Source of the DNA: JARYGU01 sp033795365
Lineage (GTDB): Bacteria > Pseudomonadota > Alphaproteobacteria > Rhizobiales > Rhizobiaceae
Direction: 5' to 3'
Length of the DNA stretch: 58,317 bases
Assembly: GCA_033795365.1 (NCBI GenBank)
Contig: JARYGU010000028.1
Coordinates: 1 to 58,317, forward strand
Part shown: positions 1-9,078 of the stretch, piece after piece
How the letters are laid out: each line of letters opens with the position of its first letter
How positions within the stretch are numbered: the stretch's first letter is position 1
Position numbers and translations under genes: made by a program
Notes under the pieces: generated by a model
Told to the model about the DNA's origin: nothing
Seen by the model: only the letters and a program-made list of their open reading frames with translations
Databases searched by the model: none

Positions 1-34
1 CCGGCCGAGACCCCGACCGAAAAGGCGGGAGGAA

Positions 35-454
35 ATGAAGGAAGACGCAAAGCCACGGGCGGAAAAGCCGCCGCGTGAACGTCTTTGCATGGGTGAGAGG
101 ATGGGAACGATGGACGAATCCAGCGAGATCGATGGGGCACCGCTTTCCCCAGAACAGCATGACTATGCCTGCCGCGTCGCCGCCTATAGAATTGGCCTGT
201 GGTTTTTCTGCCGTCGGCGATGGTGTCGGCGCAACGTGTGCTGCGGCGGCCCGCTTGAGGAATGGGATCTGTCGGATACCGACGACGAGCCGTATATAAT
301 CGACCTGCCGCCCTGCATCGATTCGACGACGTCCGACGAAATGGCGCAGTTTGAGCAATTCTACGACCAAGTGGGCGAGGTGCTGCAGATGGAGCCGGAT
401 TTCAGGCCCCTGCGGTTCCGCTGCCTCAAGGGCAGCCCGAAAGACCATCGATGA
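35..454 (+). CDS. Cys-rich hypothetical protein, possibly 5'-truncated
   Basis: I do not recognise this protein. The frame is open to the left edge of the window, so the true start may lie outside. Candidate starts inside are the ATG at 35 (a GGAGG only 2 bases upstream, too close), 101, and 110, which has GAGAGG 9 bases upstream and is the best placed. The product is about 115-139 aa. It has an Arg/Cys-rich middle (CRRRWCRRNVCCGG) followed by an acidic stretch (DLSDTDDEP). The codons use G/C at third positions like neighbouring genes, which supports real coding. It ends at a strong hairpin and converges on glpV. No domain or function can be assigned; the clustered Cys could bind metal, but that is speculation. 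Confidence 0.5.
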   Translation: MKEDAKPRAEKPPRERLCMGERMGTMDESSEIDGAPLSPEQHDYACRVAAYRIGLWFFCRRRWCRRNVCCGGPLEEWDLSDTDDEPYIIDLPPCIDSTTSDEMAQFEQFYDQVGEVLQMEPDFRPLRFRCLKGSPKDHR

Positions 455-458
455 AAAA

Positions 459-486
459 CCGCCCGGAAATCACCCTCCGGGCGGCC
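459..486. terminator. Bidirectional hairpin terminator
   Basis: CCGCCCGGA at 459-467 pairs perfectly with TCCGGGCGG at 476-484 around an 8-base loop. It lies between the convergent hypothetical gene and glpV. An A-run (454-458) gives a T-run for the minus-strand transcript, so it best serves the glp operon. Confidence 0.75.
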
Positions 487-526
487 CGTTGTTCCGGCTC
501 AGGTCCGCATGAGCCGGCCCGTCACA

Positions 527-2251
527 TCAGTTCGACTGCCAGCTCTTCACCAGCTCGTCGTAATTGACGGTGATCGGCTTTTCCTTCTCGTTCTCGATCT
601 TGAGCTGCGGCGCGAGATTGCCCTTGGAGACGGCATCCTTGTTCCAGTATTCGATGTCGTGCTCCTCGGCGAGTTTCGGGCCGATGTCGCCCTGGATGCC
701 GGCGCGCTCGAGGCGCTGGAGCACCTTCTCCTGTTCGGCGCAGAGCGAATCCATTGCTTCCTGCGCGGTCTTGGCACCCGAGGACGCATCGCCGATCGCC
801 TGCCACCAGAGCTGGGCGAGCTTCGGATAGTCCGGAATGTTCGTGCCCGTCGGCGACCACTGGACGCGGGCGGGAGACCGGTAGAACTCGATCAGGCCGC
901 CGAGCTTCGGCGCACGGTCCGTGAAGGACTGATGGTCGAGCGTCGACTGGCGGATGAAGGTGAGCCCGACATGCGCCTTCTTCACGTCCACGGTCTTCGA
1001 GGTGACGAACTGCGCATAGAGCCAGGCGGCCTTGGCGCGGTCTTCCGGAGTGGACTTCATCAGCGTCCAGGAGCCGGCGTCCTGGTAGCCGAGCTTCATG
1101 CCTTCCTTCCAGTAGACGCCGTGCGGCGACGGGGCAAAGCGCCACTTCGGCGCGCCGTTCTCGTCGACCACCGGCAGGCCTTCCTTCACGAAGTCCGCCG
1201 TGAACGCCGTGTAGGTGAACATCTGCTGTGCGACCTCGCCCTGGCTCGGCACCGGGCCGGATTCGGAGAAGTTCATGCCCTGCGCGGCCGGGGGCGCATA
1301 GGCCTTCATCCAGTCGAGATATTTCTGGATCGAATAGACCGCCGCCGGTCCGTTGGTGTCGCCGCCGCGCGCGACGCAGGAGCCGACGGGCCGCGAATTC
1401 TCGTCGACCTTGATGCCCCATTCGTCCACCGGCTTGCCGTTCGGGATACCCTTGTCGCCATTGCCGGCCATGGAGAGCCAGGCGTCGGTGAAGCGCCAGC
1501 CGAGCGACGGGTCCTTCTTGCCGTAGTCCATGTGGCCGAAGACCTTCTTGCCGTCGATCTCCCGGCCGGTGAAGAACTCGGCGATGTCCTCATAGGCCGA
1601 CCAGTTGACCGGAACGCCGAGGTCGTAGCCGTACTTCGCCTTGAAGTCGGCCTTGTTCTTCTCGTCGTTGAACCAGTCGTAGCGGAACCAGTAGAGATTG
1701 GCGAACTGCTGGTCGGGAAGCTGGTAGACCTTGCCGTCCGGCGCGGTGGTGAAGGAGATGCCGATGAAATCCTCCAGGTCGAGGTTCGGGTTCGTTACGT
1801 CCTTGCCTTCGTTCGCCATCCAGTCGGTCAGGTTGCGCACCTGCTGATAGCGCCAGTGGGTGCCGATCAGGTCGCTATCGTTGACGAAGGCGTCGTAGAT
1901 GTTCTCGCCCGACTGCATCTGCGTCTGCAGCTTTTCGACGACGTCGCCCTCGCCGATCAGGTCGTGGGTGATCTTGATGCCGGTGATGGCGCTGAAGGCC
2001 GGTGCGAGCACCTTGGATTCGTATTCATGCGTGGTGATGGTTTCGGAGACCACCTTGATGTCCATGCCGGCAAAGGGCTTTGCCGCATCGATGAACCACT
2101 GCATCTCGGCTTCCTGCCCGGCGCGGTCGAGCGACGACATGTCGCCGATTTCCGCGTCGAGGAATTTCTTGGCTGCGTCCATGTCCGCGAATGCGGACCC
2201 GGTAAAGGCCAGCAGCATGGCTGCCGTCGTTGTCAGAAGATGCCGTCGCAT
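527..2251 (-). CDS. glpV: Glycerol ABC transporter, periplasmic binding protein GlpV
   Basis: Periplasmic solute-binding protein of the rhizobial glycerol importer GlpSTPQUV. The 574-residue product opens with a clear signal peptide (MRRHLL, hydrophobic core, cleavage near SAFA-DM). It then has the family-1 binding-protein fold typical of sugar and polyol importers, but is longer than the usual 400-450 aa; GlpV proteins are characteristically this large. It is the last gene of the glp operon. A GC-rich imperfect hairpin (about 2288-2330) between glpU and glpV may stabilise the distal mRNA so that binding protein is made in excess; this is inference. The glycerol assignment rests on gene order with glpR, glpD and the permeases. 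Confidence 0.93.
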   Translation of the reverse strand: MRRHLLTTTAAMLLAFTGSAFADMDAAKKFLDAEIGDMSSLDRAGQEAEMQWFIDAAKPFAGMDIKVVSETITTHEYESKVLAPAFSAITGIKITHDLIGEGDVVEKLQTQMQSGENIYDAFVNDSDLIGTHWRYQQVRNLTDWMANEGKDVTNPNLDLEDFIGISFTTAPDGKVYQLPDQQFANLYWFRYDWFNDEKNKADFKAKYGYDLGVPVNWSAYEDIAEFFTGREIDGKKVFGHMDYGKKDPSLGWRFTDAWLSMAGNGDKGIPNGKPVDEWGIKVDENSRPVGSCVARGGDTNGPAAVYSIQKYLDWMKAYAPPAAQGMNFSESGPVPSQGEVAQQMFTYTAFTADFVKEGLPVVDENGAPKWRFAPSPHGVYWKEGMKLGYQDAGSWTLMKSTPEDRAKAAWLYAQFVTSKTVDVKKAHVGLTFIRQSTLDHQSFTDRAPKLGGLIEFYRSPARVQWSPTGTNIPDYPKLAQLWWQAIGDASSGAKTAQEAMDSLCAEQEKVLQRLERAGIQGDIGPKLAEEHDIEYWNKDAVSKGNLAPQLKIENEKEKPITVNYDELVKSWQSN

Positions 2252-2332
2252 GATCGTCCTCCCTTAAAGGTTTTGCGATTGCAGGTCGGGCTTCCGGCTC
2301 CCTCCGGACCGCCCCTTTCAGTCAACCTTGCG

Positions 2333-2614
2333 TCAGACCAGCTTGAAGACGCCGATGGCGTAAACGATGGAAAGCGCAAGAGCCCACCACAGGTTGGGAC
2401 CGACGAGCCCCAGCCATGCGAGATGTATGAAGGCGGCGCCGAGCAGCGACACGAACAGCCGGTCGCCCCGCGTCGTCTCGAAACGCAGGATGCCGACGCG
2501 CGGATTGCCGCCCGGCGAAAAGTATTCCCAAACGCCCATGCCGACGAGGAGCGCGAAGATCACGATGAAGAACAGCGCCGTCGGCAGCGTCCATGCCATC
2601 CACGAGAAATCCAT
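2333..2614 (-). CDS. glpU: Small membrane protein GlpU (DUF2160 type)
   Basis: A 93-residue inner-membrane protein with three hydrophobic segments (about residues 8-28, 52-70 and 74-92) and a short loop between the first two. It matches the DUF2160 family that is always found between the permease and binding-protein genes of rhizobial glycerol transport operons. Its role is unknown; it may be an accessory subunit of the importer. The start has AGGAAGG 5 bases upstream, and the gene sits 12 bases downstream of glpQ. Confidence 0.85.
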   Translation of the reverse strand: MDFSWMAWTLPTALFFIVIFALLVGMGVWEYFSPGGNPRVGILRFETTRGDRLFVSLLGAAFIHLAWLGLVGPNLWWALALSIVYAIGVFKLV

Positions 2615-2626
2615 GACCCTTCCTCC

Positions 2627-3451
<825 letters not shown>

Positions 3452-3470
3452 GATTTTCCTCCCTCTCCCG

Positions 3471-4337
3471 TCAGGCCGTATCATCGCTGCTGGTCATGAC
3501 CGTGTAGAAGATCCAGGAGAGCAGCAGGATGATCAGGAAGTAGATGATGGACATCGCCGCCGCCGGACCGAGGTCGAACTGGCCGATGGCCATTTTCACG
3601 AGGTCGATCGACAGGAATGTCGTGGAGTTGCCCGGACCGCCGCCGGTAACGACGAAGGGTTCGGTATAGATCATGAATGAATCCATGAACCGCAGCAGGA
3701 AAGCGATCAGCAGGACCCTTTTCATCTTCGGCAGCTGGATATGGCGAAAGACGGCCCAGCGCGAGGCGCCGTCGATCTTTGCCGCCTGGTAATAGGCTTC
3801 CGGGATCGAGACGAGCCCGGCATAGCAGAGGAGAACCACGAGGCTGGTCCAGTGCCAGACATCCATGACGATCAGCGTCACCCAGGCGTCGAAGACGTCG
3901 TTGACATAGTTGTAGTCGAAGCCGAGCAGCGCCAGCGTGCGTCCGAGAAGCCCGATGTCGACGCGCCCGAAGACCTGCCAGATCGTGCCGACGACATTCC
4001 ACGGGATCAGCAGCGGCAGCGCCATGAGGACAAGGCAGACCGGCACGCCGATGCCCTTCTTCGGCATGTTGAGCGCGATCAGGATGCCGAGCGGGATCTC
4101 GATCGCCAGGATGATCGCCGAAAAGGCGAGGTTGCGCCCAAGCGCCTGCCAGAAGCGGTCGGAATGGAGCACATCGGTGAACCAGTCGGTGCCGGCCCAG
4201 AAGAACTCGTTGTTGCCGAAGGTGTCCTGAACCGAATAGTTCACCACCGTCATCAGCGGGATGACCGCCGAGAAGGCGACGAGCACCAGCACCGGCAGCA
4301 CCATGAACCAGGCCTTGTTGTTCCAGGTCTTCTCCAT
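3471..4337 (-). CDS. glpP: Glycerol ABC transporter permease GlpP
   Basis: A 288-residue MalF-type permease with six membrane spans. Its EAA loop reads IPEAYYQAAKIDGASRWAVF, the contact site for an ATPase. It follows glpT with a 3-base gap and precedes glpQ, so the genes are probably translationally coupled. It pairs with GlpQ to form the glycerol channel across the inner membrane. Confidence 0.92.
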   Translation of the reverse strand: MEKTWNNKAWFMVLPVLVLVAFSAVIPLMTVVNYSVQDTFGNNEFFWAGTDWFTDVLHSDRFWQALGRNLAFSAIILAIEIPLGILIALNMPKKGIGVPVCLVLMALPLLIPWNVVGTIWQVFGRVDIGLLGRTLALLGFDYNYVNDVFDAWVTLIVMDVWHWTSLVVLLCYAGLVSIPEAYYQAAKIDGASRWAVFRHIQLPKMKRVLLIAFLLRFMDSFMIYTEPFVVTGGGPGNSTTFLSIDLVKMAIGQFDLGPAAAMSIIYFLIILLLSWIFYTVMTSSDDTA

Positions 4338-4340
4338 GGC

Positions 4341-5411
4341 TCAGCCCTCCCTGCCGACGCGCCAGCTGTCGGCATAGATGCTGACGGCGGCCGGATCGAA
4401 GGTGACGCGGGGATCGGCGGGGATCTCGCCGTCCTCGGAGACGGAGATCGCGATCGGCCGGCCGCCGAAATCGGCGCGCACGATCTTGCGCCGGCCGATA
4501 TCCTCGACCTTGCGGATCGTCACCGGCATGCCCTCACGGCCGAGCGAGATGAATTCCGGCCGGATGCCGAGCTCGGTCTTCGCACCCGCAGCAATCTCCG
4601 GCCTGTAGTCGAGCGTAAGCGTCTGCGAACCGAGCTTCACCGTCGCGCCCTCCACCTCGGCCGGCAGCAGGTTCATGCCCGGCGAGCCGATGAAATAGCC
4701 GACGAAGGTGTGGCTCGGCTTCTCGAAGAGCTCCGCCGGCGTGCCGATCTGCACGATTTCGCCGTCATACATCACCACCACCTTGTCGGCGAAGGTCAGC
4801 GCCTCGGTCTGGTCGTGCGTGACATAGACCATGGTGAAGCCGAACTGCTTGTGCAGCTTCTTCAATTGCGAGCGCAGCACCCATTTCATGTGCGGGTCGA
4901 TGACCGTCAGCGGCTCGTCGAAGAGGATGGCGTTGACGTCGTTGCGCACCAGGCCTCGGCCGAGCGAGATCTTCTGCTTCTGGTCCGCCGTCAGCTTGCG
5001 CGCCTTTCGGTTCGCCCAGTCGGAAAGCCCGGTCATCTCGAGAATCTCCTTGACCCGGCGGTCGACCTCGGGCTCGCCCACCTTGCGGTTGCGCAAGGGG
5101 AAGGCGAGATTGTCGTAGACCGTCATCGTGTCGTAGATGACCGGGAACTGGAAGACCTGCGCGATGTTGCGCTCCTGCGTCGACAGATTGGTCACGTCCC
5201 TGCCGTCGAAGAGGATGCTGCCTTCCGATGGGTGGATAAGGCCGGAAATGATGTTGAGCAGCGTGGTCTTGCCGCAGCCCGACGGCCCGAGCAGCGCATA
5301 GGCGCCGCCGTCGTTCCACTCGTGATGGACCTCCTTCAGCGCATAGTCGGCCTCCGACTTCGGATTGTCCGTGTAGGCGTGGCGGATATGGTCGAGATTG
5401 ATGCGTGCCAT
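4341..5411 (-). CDS. glpT: Glycerol ABC transporter ATPase GlpT (degenerate signature)
   Basis: A 356-residue MalK-like ATPase with a C-terminal TOBE-like regulatory domain (from about residue 235). Walker A (GPSGCGKTT), the Q-loop (VFQFP), Walker B with catalytic Glu (ILFDEP) and the H-loop His199 (VTHDQ) are intact. The ABC signature is abnormal: residues 140-144 read LTADQ instead of LSGGQ, and the D-loop is LTVID. Its partner GlpS has the opposite pattern, so the heterodimer probably has one normal and one weak ATP site. It lies 9 bases downstream of glpS. The GlpT name follows the rhizobial operon and is unrelated to the E. coli G3P antiporter. Confidence 0.92.
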   Translation of the reverse strand: MARINLDHIRHAYTDNPKSEADYALKEVHHEWNDGGAYALLGPSGCGKTTLLNIISGLIHPSEGSILFDGRDVTNLSTQERNIAQVFQFPVIYDTMTVYDNLAFPLRNRKVGEPEVDRRVKEILEMTGLSDWANRKARKLTADQKQKISLGRGLVRNDVNAILFDEPLTVIDPHMKWVLRSQLKKLHKQFGFTMVYVTHDQTEALTFADKVVVMYDGEIVQIGTPAELFEKPSHTFVGYFIGSPGMNLLPAEVEGATVKLGSQTLTLDYRPEIAAGAKTELGIRPEFISLGREGMPVTIRKVEDIGRRKIVRADFGGRPIAISVSEDGEIPADPRVTFDPAAVSIYADSWRVGREG

Positions 5412-5420
5412 GATCCCTCC

Positions 5421-6503
5421 TCAGACCTCGGCGACGAGCGCGCCGGCGATCGCCCGGCCGTCGGGGCCGAACGCCATCAGGTGGCGCGTGTCGATATGGA
5501 CGGTGATCTCCGCTTCCGGCTCGATGTCGTGGATGCCGGGCGCGAGCATCACCCAGCGCCTGCCGCCGAAGCCGACATGGACGAAGCTTTCCGAACCGGC
5601 GATCTCGGAGATCGCCGCGCGCACCCTCACCGCGGCGCTGCTGCCGTTCTGGGGGACGAGCGAAAGATGGTGCGGCTGGAAGGCGATGGCGCACGGGCCA
5701 TCCGCGATGCCGGCAAGATGCGCCGGAACCGGGATCGCCGGCTCGCCGGCAAGCATGAAGCTGCCGTCGTGCTTCACAAGCGCGATCGTGTTCAGCGGCG
5801 GGTCGGCGAAGGTCTCGGCGGTCACGAGATCGACCGGGCGGCGGTAGACATCGATGGTGCGGCCGAACTGGCTGATCCGCCCTTCGGCGAGCGCTGCCGT
5901 ATTGCCGCCGAGGAGCAGCGCCTCGGAGGGCTCCGTCGTCGCATAGACGAAGATCGCGCCGGAGGCGGCGAAGATCTTCGGCAGCTCCTCGCGCAGTTCC
6001 TCGCGCAGCTTGTAGTCGAGATTGGCGAGCGGCTCGTCGAGCAGCACGAGGCTGGCATTCTTGACGATGGCGCGCGCCAGCGCCGTGCGCTGCTGCTGGC
6101 CGCCGGAAAGGCTGAGCGGCGTGCGGTCGAGATAGGGCGTGAGCTTCAGGAGCTCCGCCGCCTTCTTGACCTCCCGATCGACCGTCGCCGCATCCGCACC
6201 CTTGATGCGCATCGGCGAGGCGATGTTCTCGTAGACCGTCATCGCCGGATAGTTGATGAACTGCTGGTAGACCATGGCGACGCTGCGGTCCTGCACGCGC
6301 ACGCCGGTGACGTCCTTGCCGTCGAACAGGATCGCGCCCGAGGTCGGCCGGTCGAGCCCGGCCATCAGCCGCATCAGCGACGTCTTGCCCGACAGCGTCG
6401 GCCCGAGCAGCACGTTCAGCGATCCGCGTTCGAGCACGAGGTTCGTCGGGTGGATATGCGTTTCCGCCCCCGAAACCTTCGTGACATCCTTCAATTCAAG
6501 CAT
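5421..6503 (-). CDS. glpS: Glycerol ABC transporter ATPase GlpS (no H-loop His)
   Basis: A 360-residue ATPase of the CUT1 type, first transporter gene of the operon. Walker A is GPTLSGKTS, the Q-loop VYQQF, the signature a perfect LSGGQ (132-136) and Walker B LVLLDEP. The H-loop, normally THDQ, reads TTEP, so the switch His is replaced by Thr190. This means ATP bound at its own Walker site should be hydrolysed poorly, while its good signature can complete the GlpT site. A C-terminal regulatory domain follows. It starts 39 bases after glpD. Confidence 0.92.
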   Translation of the reverse strand: MLELKDVTKVSGAETHIHPTNLVLERGSLNVLLGPTLSGKTSLMRLMAGLDRPTSGAILFDGKDVTGVRVQDRSVAMVYQQFINYPAMTVYENIASPMRIKGADAATVDREVKKAAELLKLTPYLDRTPLSLSGGQQQRTALARAIVKNASLVLLDEPLANLDYKLREELREELPKIFAASGAIFVYATTEPSEALLLGGNTAALAEGRISQFGRTIDVYRRPVDLVTAETFADPPLNTIALVKHDGSFMLAGEPAIPVPAHLAGIADGPCAIAFQPHHLSLVPQNGSSAAVRVRAAISEIAGSESFVHVGFGGRRWVMLAPGIHDIEPEAEITVHIDTRHLMAFGPDGRAIAGALVAEV

Positions 6504-6542
6504 TCATGTCTCCAACGTTCCTCCCTGCCATCGGAATGCATG

Positions 6543-8060
6543 CTAATTCGGGGCCTTCGCCGCCTCCGTCATGTAGTCCTCCAGCGCAGCCGCCTCTTCG
6601 GCGGAAAGATAAAGCCCGCGTTTGGTGCGGCGCCACAACACGTCCTCCGCGTGGCGCGCCCATTCCTCCTTCATCAGCCAGCGCACTTCGGCCTCGTAGA
6701 GATCGCTGCCGAAATGCCGCCCGAGATCCTTCTCGGATGCCGCATCGCCCAGTATGTCAGAGGCGCGGGTTCCGTAAAGCCGGATCAGCCGGCGGGCGTG
6801 GCCGGCAGCGAGAAAAGGATAGCGCGCCGAAAGCCGGCGGACCTCCGCCTCGAAGCCGTCGACGGGGAAATCGCCGCCGGGAAGATGCGATTTCGCCGTC
6901 CAGCTCGCGCCCTTCTCGCCGATCGCGCTGCCGATCTTTTCCAGCGCATGCTCGGAAAGCCGGCGATAGGTCGTGAGCTTCCCGCCGAAGACGTTGAGCA
7001 GGGGAGCATCCGCCCCGCCGCCTTCGACCTTCAGCACATAGTCGCGCGTCGCCTCCTGCGCCTTGCTGGCGCCGTCGTCGAAGAGCGGCCGCACGCCGGA
7101 ATAGGTCCAGACGATATCGGCTCGCTTCACCGGCTCGAGGAAATATTCGCTCGCCGCGCCGCAGAGATAGTCGATCTCCTCGTCGCTGATCTTCGCCGCG
7201 CGCGGATCGCCCTCATAGTCGCGATCCGTGGTGCCGATCAGCGTGAACTCGTTCTCGTAGGGAATGGCGAAGAAGATGCGGCCGTCCGGGTTCTGGAAGA
7301 AGTAGGCGCGCGGATCGGAGAATTTCTTCCGCACGACGATGTGGCTTCCCTGCACGAGGCGGACATTGTGCACGTCGTTGCGCCCGAGCGCGCCGGCAAG
7401 AACCCGGTCCACCCAGGGACCTGCGGCGTTCACCAGCATGCGGGCGCGAACGGTCGTCCGGTCGCCGGATTCGACGTTTTCCGTCTCGACGCTCCAGTGG
7501 CCGTTCTCGCGCCTTGCGGAGACGACCCTGGTGCGGGCCTGGATATCGGCTCCGCGGTCCGCCGCGTCGCGCGCATTCAGCACCACCAGCCGGGCATCGT
7601 CCACCCAGCCGTCGGAATATTCGAAAGCCTTGTCGAACAGCGGCTTCAGCGGCTTGCCGGAAGGATCGCGGGTCATGTCCAGCGTGCGCGTCGCCGGCAG
7701 AAGCTTGCGCCCGCCGAGGTGGTCGTAGAGAAACAGGCCGAGCCGGATCAGCCACGCCGGCCGCACGCCGCCCTTGTGGAACGGCAGCACGAAGCGCAGC
7801 GGCCAGATGACATGCGGCGCCATCGCCCAGAGCACTTCGCGCTCCATCAGCGCCTCGCGCACCAGCCGGAATTCGTAATGTTCGAGATAGCGCAAGCCCC
7901 CATGGATGAGCTTGGTTGCGGCCGACGAGGTGCCGGAGGCGAAATCCTTCATTTCGGCAAGAACGACGGAATATCCGCGGCCGGCCGCATCGCGCGCGAT
8001 GCCGCACCCATTGATACCGCCACCGATGACAAAGATGTCCCGGATCATCTCTTCCGCCAA
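6543..8060 (-). CDS. glpD: Glycerol-3-phosphate dehydrogenase GlpD
   Basis: FAD-dependent, membrane-associated enzyme oxidising sn-glycerol-3-phosphate to dihydroxyacetone phosphate, with electrons going to quinone. The N-terminus carries the dinucleotide-binding motif DIFVIGGGINGCG, followed by FASGTSSAATKLIHGGLRY, the GlpD hallmark; a C-terminal DAO_C domain is present. The start is chosen as TTG at 8060 (reads MAEEMIRD...), because GGAGGGG lies 5 bases upstream. An in-frame ATG at 8072 overlaps that ribosome site, and an ATG at 8087 has none. The length is 505 aa. It has its own promoter at 8114-8142, besides readthrough from glpR. No glycerol kinase gene is in the window, though one is required for glycerol to reach this step. 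Confidence 0.95.
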   Translation of the reverse strand: MAEEMIRDIFVIGGGINGCGIARDAAGRGYSVVLAEMKDFASGTSSAATKLIHGGLRYLEHYEFRLVREALMEREVLWAMAPHVIWPLRFVLPFHKGGVRPAWLIRLGLFLYDHLGGRKLLPATRTLDMTRDPSGKPLKPLFDKAFEYSDGWVDDARLVVLNARDAADRGADIQARTRVVSARRENGHWSVETENVESGDRTTVRARMLVNAAGPWVDRVLAGALGRNDVHNVRLVQGSHIVVRKKFSDPRAYFFQNPDGRIFFAIPYENEFTLIGTTDRDYEGDPRAAKISDEEIDYLCGAASEYFLEPVKRADIVWTYSGVRPLFDDGASKAQEATRDYVLKVEGGGADAPLLNVFGGKLTTYRRLSEHALEKIGSAIGEKGASWTAKSHLPGGDFPVDGFEAEVRRLSARYPFLAAGHARRLIRLYGTRASDILGDAASEKDLGRHFGSDLYEAEVRWLMKEEWARHAEDVLWRRTKRGLYLSAEEAAALEDYMTEAAKAPN

Positions 8061-8072
8061 GTGCCCCTCCAT

Positions 8073-8105
8073 TTTCGCAATGCACAATTTTGCGCAATTG
8101 CGAAA
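8073..8105. promoter_or_regulatory. Inverted repeat, candidate GlpR operator before glpD
   Basis: TTTCGCAA at 8073-8080 and TTGCGAAA at 8098-8105 are perfect inverted copies separated by 17 bases, just downstream of the predicted glpD start point. DeoR/GlpR-family regulators bind inverted TTTCG/CGAAA-type half-sites, so repression of glpD from here is plausible. Confidence 0.5.
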
Positions 8106-8113
8106 GCAGAAGA

Positions 8114-8142
8114 AGTTAAAACGAAAATTTTCCGAATGTCAA
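8114..8142 (-). promoter_or_regulatory. glpD promoter with operator-like repeats in the spacer
   Basis: On the minus strand TTGACA (8142-8137) is followed after exactly 17 bases by TTAACT (8119-8114). The spacer holds a near-palindrome, CGGAAAATTTTCG (8134-8122). The motif CGAA recurs on the plus strand at 8101, 8122, 8133 and 8144, that is 21, 11 and 11 bases apart, on one face of the helix. This suggests a glpD promoter directly occluded by GlpR. Confidence 0.6.
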
Positions 8143-8168
8143 ACGAATGCAGAAGGAAATCCGCCGTT

Positions 8169-8945
8169 TCAGCGATCACTGAAATTGCTCGTCTCGACAA
8201 GGCGCACATCCTGCTCCGTGCAGATTGCGCGGATGTTCTCCAGTGCGCAGCGGTCGGTGATGAAGGTGTGGACCTGCGAGATATGTCCGATCCTCACCGG
8301 CGCGGTGCGCTCGAACTTGGTGGAATCCGAAACGAGGATGACATGGCGGGCATTGGCGATGATCGCCTGGGCTACCTTCACCTCGCGATAATCGAAGTCG
8401 AGGAGTGCCCCGTCGTGATCGATCGCCGAAACGCCGATGACGGCGTAATCCACCTTGAACTGGCGGATGAAATCGACCGCCGCCTCGCCGACAATCCCCC
8501 CGTCCGAGCCGCGCACGACACCGCCGGCGATCACCACCTCGATCGAGGGATAGACGCGCAAGCGATTGGCGACATTGATGTTATTGGTGATGACCATCAG
8601 CTCTTTATGATCGAGCAGCGCCTCGCCGACGGCCTCGGTCGTCGTGCCGATATTGATGAAGAGCGAGGAATTGTCCGGGATCATCTGCGCCGCCGCCCTG
8701 CCGATCGCCTGCTTTTCGGAAGCCGCGATCGAGCGGCGTGCCTCGTAGCGGACATTCTCGTTGCCGCTCGGGAAAAGCGCGCCGCCATGGATGCGCGTCA
8801 GCACCTTGTTGTCGCAGAGATCGTTGAGGTCCTTGCGGATGGTCTGCGGGGTCACGGCGAATCGCGCGGCCAGATCCTCGACCAGCACACGGCCTTCCGC
8901 CTTCGCCAGATCCAGGATTTCCGCCTGGCGGCCTGTCAGAAACAT
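8169..8945 (-). CDS. glpR: DeoR-family glycerol regulator GlpR
   Basis: A 258-residue repressor. The N-terminal DeoR helix-turn-helix (ARFAVTPQTIRKDLNDL, then RIHGGA) is followed by the DeoR C-terminal sensor fold. That fold carries the sugar-phosphate-binding signatures INIGTTTEAV and VIAGGVVRGSDGGIVG, close to the GlpR of other bacteria that senses glycerol-3-phosphate. The ATG at 8945 is chosen over upstream ATGs because GGGAGG sits 5 bases before it. It is the first gene of the operon and divergent from the short-chain dehydrogenase; an inverted repeat overlapping its leader suggests autoregulation. Confidence 0.92.
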   Translation of the reverse strand: MFLTGRQAEILDLAKAEGRVLVEDLAARFAVTPQTIRKDLNDLCDNKVLTRIHGGALFPSGNENVRYEARRSIAASEKQAIGRAAAQMIPDNSSLFINIGTTTEAVGEALLDHKELMVITNNINVANRLRVYPSIEVVIAGGVVRGSDGGIVGEAAVDFIRQFKVDYAVIGVSAIDHDGALLDFDYREVKVAQAIIANARHVILVSDSTKFERTAPVRIGHISQVHTFITDRCALENIRAICTEQDVRLVETSNFSDR

Positions 8946-8956
8946 GGAGCCTCCCT

Positions 8957-8995
8957 CACTTTCGCTTTTTTTCATCATATGCAAAAACGAAAGCG
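8957..8995. promoter_or_regulatory. Inverted repeat at the glpR leader, candidate GlpR operator
   Basis: CACTTTCGCTTTTT (8957-8970) and AAAAACGAAAGCG (8983-8995) are inverted copies with two mismatches, immediately before the glpR ribosome site. They share the TTTCG/CGAAA core with the sites before glpD, so both may be bound by GlpR. The site is also within the divergent control region of the plus-strand dehydrogenase. Confidence 0.5.
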
Positions 8996-9078
8996 TGGCA
9001 ATTCGTCATCCGCGCTGTTGGAGATCGCGGCGATTTTTACGATACTGGGCTCTGCGAGGGCCAAAGGGAGGGCTGGGC

